A DNA stretch of 64,000 nucleotides from CAWFPR01 sp963817635 (lineage in GTDB: Bacteria > Acidobacteriota > Vicinamibacteria > Vicinamibacterales > 2-12-FULL-66-21): the NCBI GenBank assembly GCA_963817635.1, contig CAWFPR010000005.1, forward strand, positions 763,516 through 827,515, in the 5' to 3' direction. A program made the position numbers and the translations under genes. The notes under the pieces were generated by a model that was given only the letters and a program-made list of their open reading frames with translations, was not told where the DNA came from and made no database searches. Position 1 is the first letter of the stretch. Each line of letters begins with the position of its first letter. Below are positions 51,757 to 61,200 of the stretch, piece after piece.

Positions 51757-53290
51757 GCGATTGCGCCCCTGCCTTGAAGTCGATTGAAAGGCTCCCGGCC
51801 ATCAGCGAATCGAGAACTGATGGGTCCGCAGTGTAGAACGCGCCCGGGATGTGCGCGACGGCCGCCACGCGATACCGGCCGGGCGGAAGCCCTTCGACTC
51901 GAAACCGCCCCTCGGCGTCGGGCTCGACCACGACGAGTCCGGACGAGCGCGGCGTCCAGCGCCGGCGGTCGTCCGCGATCAGCACGACTGCGGCCGTGTC
52001 GTCGCCCCCTTCGACCGTCCCGGCGACCGTCGCCATCCGCTGGCTGACGACGAGCGTGAGCGGTCCTCGGACCAGCTCGGGAGCGAACGCGACATCGAGC
52101 AGCTCGTCACGCTCGTTCACGACGGACTTCAGATACCAGCCTTTCGGCAATCCGTCGATGCGGAGCACCCGCGGTGCGACGACGTCGAGGGCGAACCGGC
52201 CGTCGGCGTCGACCCTCGCCTGCACCGAACCGACCAATTCCTGCCCGAGCGCGGCGACCGTCAGCGCAGCCGGCGGCTGTCGTTCGCCTTCGAAGATCAC
52301 GCGCCCGCTCAACCGAACAGTGTGTAGCACGTCGACCGTGACGTCCGCCACATCGCGGTCGGCGACCTCGAGTGCAGTCGACCACGCCGCAGCCGTCGTC
52401 CGACTCATCACGTGCAGCTCGTAGTGGCCGGGCAGCACGTCGTGAAAGATGAATCGCCCCTCGTCGTCCGTTTTCATGCTGCGCAGCGACCTCCGGAAGG
52501 CGTTCCCCTGGACCAGCGCCACCATGCGACCGGAGACGTCAGGCGAGTCGATGTCGGTGATGCGGCCGCTGACGGTCGCCGGTGTGCCGGCGATGAATGT
52601 GACGGTGAGGCCATCGAACTGGTCGCCCAGTCCGGCGGCGATGCCAAGCGCGCTCGCCGGTGTCGTCGTGTTTGGGTAGGACGTGGGAAGCCAGATGCGT
52701 CCGTCTGCGTCCGGCCTGGCCTGGTCGGGCGGTGTCGCGCGGACGCGGTAGACGCCAGGCGCGAGCCCCGCGACGCGGAAGCGCCCCTCCGTATCGGTCG
52801 CCGCGGTGCCCTCCGTTAGCAGGCGCGCCCCGTGATTGTCCTCCGGGACGCCAAAGACCGAGACGCTTGCGTAGCGTACCGGCCCTCCCTCTGGCGACCG
52901 AATCTGTCCTCCGAGTGCACCGGCAGGCAAGAGCGCATAGTCGAACGCAGATTCGACGCCGGCGCGAATGCGGAACAGGCGTCCTTCTTCGAGGGGGGTG
53001 CCTTCCGCACCAAGCACACCGGAGAGATATCGGAGTTGTTCGCGCGGCAGAGCCGCCGCGACGCCGTAAATCCCGGGAGGCGCCGTGATCCGGAATCGTC
53101 CGTCGCGGTCGGTCACCACAGACGAGGCTGTCCTCGTTCCGCGCCTCGTTACCAGCGTCAACGAAATTCCAGAGGCGGGATCGCCCGTGTCGGCGAAGGT
53201 CAGGTGTCCAGCGACGGAACCGGCCTGCGGCCGTTGCCAGGCGACGCCGGTGAGGACGAGCACGAGCAGGACGGATCGAGCCGATCGCAT
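51731..53290 (-). CDS. Exported protein with carboxypeptidase-regulatory-like repeats
   Basis: 519 residues from ATG 53290. A signal peptide (ARSVLLVLVLTGVAWQ) precedes about five beta-sandwich repeats, each with the pattern GRFRITAPPGIYGVAA, GRFRVAGLAPGVYRVRATPP, GRFIFHDVLPGHYELHV or GRFRVEGLPPGRYRVAAVAH, typical of carboxypeptidase-regulatory-like (transthyretin-like) domains. Such proteins are abundant in Acidobacteriota and are probably cell-surface or periplasmic binding or scaffold proteins; no catalytic domain is present. It is transcribed away from the decayed TonB receptor gene. Confidence 0.82.
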   Translation of the reverse strand: MRSARSVLLVLVLTGVAWQRPQAGSVAGHLTFADTGDPASGISLTLVTRRGTRTASSVVTDRDGRFRITAPPGIYGVAAALPREQLRYLSGVLGAEGTPLEEGRLFRIRAGVESAFDYALLPAGALGGQIRSPEGGPVRYASVSVFGVPEDNHGARLLTEGTAATDTEGRFRVAGLAPGVYRVRATPPDQARPDADGRIWLPTSYPNTTTPASALGIAAGLGDQFDGLTVTFIAGTPATVSGRITDIDSPDVSGRMVALVQGNAFRRSLRSMKTDDEGRFIFHDVLPGHYELHVMSRTTAAAWSTALEVADRDVADVTVDVLHTVRLSGRVIFEGERQPPAALTVAALGQELVGSVQARVDADGRFALDVVAPRVLRIDGLPKGWYLKSVVNERDELLDVAFAPELVRGPLTLVVSQRMATVAGTVEGGDDTAAVVLIADDRRRWTPRSSGLVVVEPDAEGRFRVEGLPPGRYRVAAVAHIPGAFYTADPSVLDSLMAGSLSIDFKAGAQSLTFRGRPR

Positions 53291-53409
53291 GACGCGGGCG
53301 CACAGCCTAGCACAACCGGATGGCGTCACGAACATGTTGCACACGATTCGCGAGGCCGTCGCACACCGGCGGTAGCTTCAACGTGCGACTGGCTCTTTCC
53401 GGGAGCTGC

Positions 53410-54075
53410 GATGCGATTCGTGTTCGTGTGGATGGGTCTTCTCCTTACTCACCTCGACGGCGGCCTTCGCGCAATTCGACAGCGCGACCGACAACAACGC
53501 CTAGGGGACGAGCAACCAGGGGTTCTCGAATCAGGTCATGCAGCCGGCGCCCGATACACTCGGCGAGTTCAAGGTCGTGACGAACAACATGAGCGCCGAG
53601 TACGGCCGGGCCGCCGGCGCCACGATCACCGTGAGCTGTCGCAGCGGCACGAACGCGCTGCACGGCACCGGCTGGGAGTTCATGCGCGACACGTCGATGA
53701 ACGCGGCCGGGTTCGTCAAGCCGACGACGGGCAAGCCGACGCTCGACCGCAACCAGTTCGGCGGCGTCCTCGACGGGCCGATTGTCAGGAACAAGGCGTT
53801 CTTCTTCGCCGACTACGAAGGCCTGCGGCAGACGCGGAAGTCCACCGGATTCGCGTCCATCGCGACGCCGGCGCGGCGACAGGGGATCTGGCGGCCACCA
53901 AGCGCATTCCTCTTGGGGGGCCACGCAGTTCGAGTTCCGGCTGGAGGCGTTCAACGTCCTGAACCGCGCGAACTTCCGCGCGCCCAACGGCAACCGCAGC
54001 TCGGGTGCGTTCGGCACCATCACCTCCACCTGCGATCCGCGGCAACTCCAACTCGGGTTCAAGGTGCTATGGTAA
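53410..54075 (+). pseudogene. Collapsed Oar-like TonB-dependent receptor
   Basis: Only the two ends of the receptor remain. At 53410-53500 a signal-peptide-like stretch reads into AFAQFDSATDNNA and a TAG (53502-53504). From about 53505 a plug-domain piece is clear: NQVMQPAPDTLGEFKVVTNN, MSAEYGRAAGA, VRNKAFFFADYEGLRQTRK. After about 53890 it jumps to the extreme C-terminus of the family (FEFRLEAFNVLNRANFRAPN, then QLQLGFKVLW) and a stop. Intact relatives are about 1000-1200 residues, so most of the barrel, some 2 kb or more, is missing, as is the N-terminal regulatory-like domain. This is a non-functional relic. Confidence 0.82.
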
Positions 54076-54628
54076 CGTCCCGCCTGCTTCCGCTGCTGCT
54101 GATGCTCACCGCACCGGCAGCGGTGGTCCCGCCCGTCCCCTGATCATTGCGCGCCGCGGCGCAAGCGGTCATCGCCCCGAGCACGCACTCGAGCGTCACG
54201 GTGGAACCGTCGCGAATCGCCGGTCTTCATCGAGTCGTTCGAGTCCGGCAGCCTTCGACCCTGCGGACCACGACACCCGTGCGCCTCATTCAACTCGTCA
54301 GCAGCGCCGCGCAGGTCGAAAGCGGCAGGCTCGCCGAATCGCCACCTACGCCGACGGCATCGGAGCGGAGAAGCGCCTGGTCGTGCCGGTCAGCGACGAC
54401 GGGGTCGTCGGTACACCAACGGATCTCGTCACACGCGCCCACCGAGCGGGCCTGATCGTGCACGTCTGGACGCTCCGAGCCGACAAGGAATTCCTGCCCG
54501 CCAGCTACAACGGCGACGCCGTTGCCGAGTTCGATCGGTTCCGCGCGGTACGGGTGGACGGCGTGTTCACCGATTTCCCGACATCGCATCGCGCGCCTAA
54601 CGGTGAATCGCACGCGGCGGTTCGATAG
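54068..54628 (+). pseudogene. Collapsed glycerophosphodiester phosphodiesterase (GlpQ-like)
   Basis: ATG 54068 begins a signal peptide (MVTSRLLPLLLMLTAPAAVV) that runs into a stop; one frame over, PLIIARRGASGHRPEHALE is the GDPD N-terminal motif, with Arg in place of the usual first His of HRGASG. A gap follows, then traces of VFIESFESGSLRP and PVRLIQLV in different frames, and finally the C-terminal block HVWTLRADKEFLPASYNGD and VRVDGVFTDFP. About half of a normal 350-residue enzyme is lost. It starts inside the last codons of the TonB relic. The parent enzyme hydrolysed glycerophosphodiesters in the periplasm. Confidence 0.78.
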
Positions 54629-55230
54629 CGAGACGCTCGCTGGATCCTCCGCGCCAGGGCTACGTCCGCGGTGAGGGAGCGAGCGGTTCGATCGCGGCGT
54701 GGTGTCGCGCACGGCCGCGCATTGCGTCGTTACGCGACGGTGGAACGGGCGATCGCTTCCCAGCGTCGGAGTTCAATCAATGCTCAGCTGGTTCCTGCTC
54801 AGCGTTTGATCGCGCTTGACTCCGATGCTCCATGCGCCGACACTGTGCGCCGAGAGGAGGAGACATGGATCTCGTCGAGAGGTTCTGGGTGTATCGCCGG
54901 ATGGTGGCAACGGAACCTTCGAGCCCCTGCTCTTCGCGCTACCGATCGTCCTGATCGTCATACGCCGCGCCGCGCGCCGAGCGCGCAATCAGTGGCTGTA
55001 GGCGACGTCCTTCGCTGCAGTCCGGCGCACATATCGTCCTAGTCACCCGGTTGCTCCACGTGTGGCTGCGGCGAGGACTGACGCCACACTGGAGCTGGTT
55101 CGATCCGGCTCGTCCGATGCGCGATCGTTGACGCGTTGTACCTCGATCACCTTCCCGATGCGTTCCCGGACCCGAGGATTGTCTATTTCATTCCGGCACC
55201 GTGGTTTGCGTCGAGTTTGTGGGGACATGC
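54629..55230. other. Decayed or non-coding stretch
   Basis: About 600 bp without a gene I can defend. A fragment from ATG 54865 reads MDLVERFWVYRRMVA and another frame contains a hydrophobic run (FALPIVLIVI), suggesting the relic of a small membrane protein, but frames do not join. GGGGA at 55221-55225 is a possible ribosome binding site for the next gene. Confidence 0.4.
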
Positions 55231-58200
55231 GTGGCACAGCGAGAGACGCGGAAGCCCGGCGCGGCGCATGGCCCGAAGAGGCTGGACACACCGCTGAGCG
55301 CGGAATGCAAGCAGCTCCTGGCGCTCGTGAAGCAGCGGTGCCCCGGCCTTCTTCCGCGCGATCCGCTCCCGGCCGGTGCGGTTGGTCCTGAAGTCGTGCT
55401 CGGGCCGGCCGAACTCGCGCCGCTCGTGCGTGCCGCCGCCAATCCCGCTCGTCAGGGAACCATCGTGTGGTCGCTCGGCGACAGCGAGCTTCAGGTTGAG
55501 GTTGGCGGCGTCACCGCTCAACTCAGCCGCGGCCTCGTGCTCGTCTCCATTCCGGTTCGCTGTGAAGAGACAGCGAGCGACCGCATCGACGTGCCGTTCG
55601 CCGTGGGCGACAACGAACGCCCCGCGGGGATGTTCGCCGCGACCGAGCTTCGGCCGCGCGGGCCGGGCATCATCACGGCCGCGTGGGGAGATGCGCTGGT
55701 CGCGTTCACGTAGAAATCCTGCTCGCCGTCGCCGCGGGTATCGCGGAAGACGCAGGCCAGGACGTCGACGGCGCCGGACTGATTCCCGCGGCGATCGGCA
55801 CCAACGGCGACACCGTCACGGTGCTGACCCCAGGCCCGCCACGGCTTCGACCGGGTGACGCGATGACGTTTTCCACATCAGACCTCGGCGATCTGAAGAA
55901 CCTGGCCACGGCACTGGGGATCGAGAATGGCTCGGGTGGATTCAACAGCGACTGGCTGAGCAATGCGGTTACGTGCCATCTTCCTCGGTGCTCGCCACCG
56001 ACACGCAGCGTGATGCGCTGGTCGAATTCGTCGACGAACTGCTCGGCGGCGACGCACTCGACACCGACCCCGACGGGCTGGTCTGGCTGCCGATCGTGAC
56101 AGAGACGGCACCGCAGGTCTGGCTGTCTCTCATCCTGGAATCCCACGCCGGCTACGTACATCAGCGTTGGCCTCGGCGCGAGGGTCACCACGGCGCAGCC
56201 GGGGTCCTCTACGTCGCTTCACGTGCCGCTCTTCCGCGCCGCGAAGGAAGGTCACAGCGTCGCGTCGCGTTTTCTGCTCGGAACAGCGGCCGGCGTGATC
56301 CGCCTGACCACCGACATCACGCTCGGAGCGTCGCCGCCGCTAGGTGGGCTTGGCCTCTCGCTGGACCTTCCGACGGGCGGCCATGCAGCGCCTGTGTTCG
56401 GGTTGACGCTGCGCGATCTGTTGCTGCCTGGCGCGACCGCCCCGCGCGATCTCGCCCTCACCCTCGACAGAGATCTTGACGACTCGACGATACCGTATAC
56501 GAACTCGTGCTCGGATTGCTGCGCGTCCAGGCCGACGCGATTGCGGCCGGGCCGCTCCAGGCGCTCGTGGGCCTGGTGGGCATGTCGGGGTCGGCCGGCC
56601 TGCCGCCGCTCCCCCTGACGGAGCTGGCGACGCTCGGGGCGCCGGCACTCGCGACCTGGTTCGAATCCGTGGTCTCGCTCCCATCCTCGCGGCTGGAGTG
56701 GCTCGGCTGTCTCGCGAATCTGGTGAACGGGACGGTTGCGGGCGACGAGGTCACCTTCGGCGTCGGCGCCGCCACTGTCGTGCTCGGCATCGGCGTGATC
56801 GCCGGCGTCGATGGCCACTCCCGCGTCACCCCTACGCTCTCGGTCGTCGTCGACGCCGGTACAAGTCTGCGCGCGCGCGCATCGAGGCCAATCTGCTGCA
56901 ACTCGATCTGGGGACCCTCACCGCGGTCGCGCTGCCGGGGCTCGACGCGTTCGTCCACATCGGCCGCCGGCCGGATGGCGGCTCGCCGCTGCTGACGGGC
57001 GATCCCCAGGTCGATGCCGTGCGTGCCGGCGTCACGCTGGACGCGAGCCGCCGCCCGACACTGCTGCTCGCGGCGGACAGGGTCGTCGTTGCCGGACACA
57101 GCTATCCCACGCTCGATCTCACCACGGCCGACGCGGTGGTGGAAGTCGCGGGCACGGTGCTGGGCGATGTCGTCGACGGACTCCTCCACCTGCTCGGGCC
57201 CGCCGAAGCGGCCGTCCGGACAATGGTCGGGCTCACCGCTCCGCTTCGGAACCAGGAGTCACCCTGCTCTCGCTTCCGGACTTCCTCGCCAATCCTCTGG
57301 GCGCGGTGCGCAGCTACTGGCTGGCGCTGGTGCGCGATCGCCGGGACGCGGTTCCGGACGTCCTCGAGACAATCAGGGACCTCGTCGGCGAATCCGTCGC
57401 GAGTCGCCAACCCAATCTCCGGCAGCGGCACCGAAACGGATCCGTGGCGCATTCCGGTAGTCGGCGCCCTCACAATCGATGCGTGGCTCACCCTCGGCAC
57501 TACGCTCCACGTTGCATGGGCGGCGTCGTTCATCATGGACGACCTGGGAACGGCTACCACAGCGGGTCGAAACCACGATCGCCGTCGAGATCGTCGAAAT
57601 CAATCTCGCGCTGCCGCACGTGGCGGTGTTCAGCGCGGCCGACTTCACGCTGACTGCGCGAGCGCGCGGTCAGTCACGCGCGTTCATCACCGCCGGAGCC
57701 CTCACGCTGTCCGCCGACCACGTCGGTGTGCACCGCGCTGGCAGGCGGTGGGCGGGTTCGCGGTGGAGATTCTCGCGCCCAACCCGGCCGCGACAATCGA
57801 CGGCGTGAGCGTGGATGTGGCGCTGCCGGCGATTGGCGCCGACGGGCGCGTGACGCTCACCGGGGAGGAATGGGACGCGGTCGAGCGGTTGGCCGCGCTC
57901 CTGGCCTTGTCGGTGCCGGTTCACTGGCTCGCGACGCTCGTGGACGCGGTCGGCTGGCTGACCGCCGTGGACCGGCAGGAGCGGCCGCGGCTTCGCCTGG
58001 CCGACCTGGCAGTCGCGCCAGCCGATGCCATCAAGGCCTGGCTGACCGCGCTCGTGCTCGCGGACAGTGGCACCGTGACACTGGCGCTCCGCGCGCTCGC
58101 ACACGGCATCTCGGGATCCGCGCTGGCAACCGGACGCCTTCGAAGGATCCGGCACGCCAATGAATCCGTGGCGCGTCTCGATGCTGCAGTCCGACGGCGG

Positions 58201-61200
58201 GCCGGCCCTGGCGACCTGGCTGCTGCCGGGTGGTCCGGCGGCCGACGTCAGCCTGGCGCCCAACGCCGTCCGTCAGTGGCAGCCGGCGTTTGAAGCGCTC
58301 CCGCCGTACATGCTCGAGCAGGCGCTGCTGCTCGAAGGCGCAGTCGCATCCGACGTGGCGGACCTGGTGGCAGGCCGCCCGGCAATCGCCGACGGGATCC
58401 TGCAACTGACGGAACGCTGGGTCGCGGGCGACGGCCGGATCGTGCCGCCGACGGTGCCGCCCACCAGCATCGAGGATGCCCACACCTTCGCCGACGTCGA
58501 GCGGACGGCGCTCGAGGCCGCCGTGGACGTGGACGCGCTGCTCGGCGCGGCGCCGGGCACGCGCATCCACATCGCGATCGTGGCAGCCGACGCGCCGTTT
58601 CCGTGGACGGACGTCGCGGCGGATCGCATGATTGACGCGCGGATCCGTAGACTCGCGCCCGAGGCGTTCGCCGTGCCCACGGTCAGCGCGGGCGAATGGT
58701 TCGTGGCGCTCGCGGGCCGCGCCGATGCGCGGCTCGAGAGCGGAGACAGCGACGGCATCGCGGGTCAGGCGGCGCGGCTGGCACGCGTGCTGTCCGGATT
58801 CGCGATCGTCGGCGGCAGCGTGGTCATGGTGGCGTCCGAGGGTGCGGGACATGCGGCGCTCGCCGCCGCCAACGCACTGCCCTTCGTCACGGCCGTGGTG
58901 ACGCTCGGCACCGCGTTTTCTCCTGTCTCCCTGACGATCATCGACGAGCCCGTTGCCGGCGACACGCTGAGGCTGCTGCGATGGCTGCTGCCGCCCGCCG
59001 ACGAAGCCGACCCCGACGACGCGGATCTGGCGCGCGGCCGTGGCCTGGTGACGGGACTCATCGACCTGCTGCGATCGCCCGATCCCGCAGTGGAATTGCG
59101 CCCTCCGGCGATCCCGACGGAACCGCGCGCCGGACTCGCGGTCCACGCCCTGTTACGGCGTGCTGGGGAGCGCAGCCGTCCAGCGTGCGCTCACCGCGAT
59201 CGTGGCTGCGGGGCTGTCCACGCGCGCGATGACGCGCGCGGCCGTCCCGCGCGAAGCCGTCACCGGCGCGCGCGTGGGCTTCTTCCTGCCCTTGAACGCC
59301 TCGTCGGCGGACCTCGCCGTGACGGGGTCCGCGTTGATCGAAGTCGCGGGCGTTGACGCGGCGGCTCCGTTCCCGGCCGTGAGCACCGGGCGCACGGTCG
59401 CGAATCCGGCTCGAGAAATCCGGAGGCCGGCAGGCTGGCTTTCCGGCGGACCTGATGGCACTGCGCTGCCGCCACCAGCGGAACTCCGCTGGGTTTCGGC
59501 CCTGGTCCGGATTCCATTGACCAGCCAAGACGAAGCCACGGCCGAAATCGTCCTCCACGAATCTACCGTCTTCGGCATGTCGCGCGAGCGATGGACCATT
59601 GGGGCCGACGGCACGGAATTTTGCACGACCGACATCGTGACACCAGCGTTGCCGGAAGTGCGCGTGCTCCTCTCGCTGGTGGCAGAGGCCATCACCGGCG
59701 CCGCAACGGTTCCGTCAAATAGCGGCCGTGCGCGACGCGCTGGCAGCGCTCGGCCTGCTCGACGCGACCGGCGCCAGCGTGCCGGACGCCGTCGATCCAT
59801 CTCCTGCACGACACGGCCGATCACCTCGCCGACGCCGTGGCGGACGCAGAGCAGCGGACGGCGTTGTCGGGCGGGATTTCGCAGCTGCTGGCCGGGTGTC
59901 CCGGCGTCACGGTGAATATGGCGACAGGCTCGGTACGCATCGCGACGGCAACCACCGTCGTGCCGAAGGCATGCTCCCTTCGTCCGCCGACGTGTCGCTG
60001 GAGACGACGGGCGAGCTGACGGCGTCGTTCGCGCTGGGCTCCGCGGGCGTGACGGCCATGGGCGGTGTGGTCGTGCGTGTGGAAACCGGACCGTTCAGGG
60101 TATCCGCCGACTGGCATTGGGCGGGAGCCGCGGCGCCGGAGACCATCGCGCTCTGGCCGTCGCCCGACGCGGAGGGAATCGCCCGCGTGCTCGCGCGCGT
60201 AGTCCCGGCCGAGTGCGGGCGCGCCGGCATCGAGTTCCTGCGCACGCTGGACGCCACGGCGCGCGCGCTCCTCGACACCTCGCTCAATCTGCTCGGCCTC
60301 CTGGGCGAGGCCGATGCCGACGGCGTGCGCGCGGTGCGGGTGCCCCCGGCCGGGCTGGTGGAGGATGCGGTCGGGTGGCTCGGTCACGCGACCGCGCTGG
60401 GCGGGGGCGCGGGGATCGATCCGGCCAGGGCCATCGCGCTCCTCGATGCAATCAAGCCGCTGGCCGGGATTGCGGGTTCGCCGGGGACGTGGACGCTTGG
60501 CACGGGGCTCAGCGCGCCACCGCCTCGGCGGAGGGCGGCCAGTTGCGGCTCGCGCTCGACGTAAACACGAGCGCATTCGTGCCTCCCCGGACCAGACGAC
60601 GCCCGTCTGGTGGCGGGCGGGACGTTCACGCTGAGGCTGCGCCAGACGTCGGCTCCGCTTCCCGGCGTCGCGGCGTGGGTCGGCCTGGCGGGCGCCGCGC
60701 AGGGGCGGAGCGCCCTGCACGTCGAGTTCGACGGGGACGTGCGGGCATATGCGCGCCCCGAGAGCGGCGCGGAGCCTTCCGCTGTATCCCCAATCCGCCG
60801 GGCCTTGCGCAGCTTGCCGACGCCGCCGTCACGCAGGCGCTGCCTTTCGTGCTCGATACGGTGGCGGCGCGCACCGGGACCGATCTGGCGGGTCAGGCGG
60901 GCGCGGTGGTGCGGGCAGTCGGCGATGCGCTCGGCCTGCGTGACGCGACGCCGGCGTTCGACGCGACGAGGCTCCAGGCGTGGGCCGCCAATCCCGCGGG
61001 AGCGTTCCTGGCCGCGCTGGTCGCGCCGCCTCCAGCGGCGATGCAGGCCATCGCCGACGCTTTCCGGCCGGTGCTTCCGGCCGGCGCGCACGTGACCTTC
61101 ACCACGCCTGTGCTGACGCTCACGCTCAACGAGCTGACGCTCGCGTGGCAGACCGCGCCGCTGTCAATCACGCTGACCGGAGCCTTCACCGGCCTGCCCC

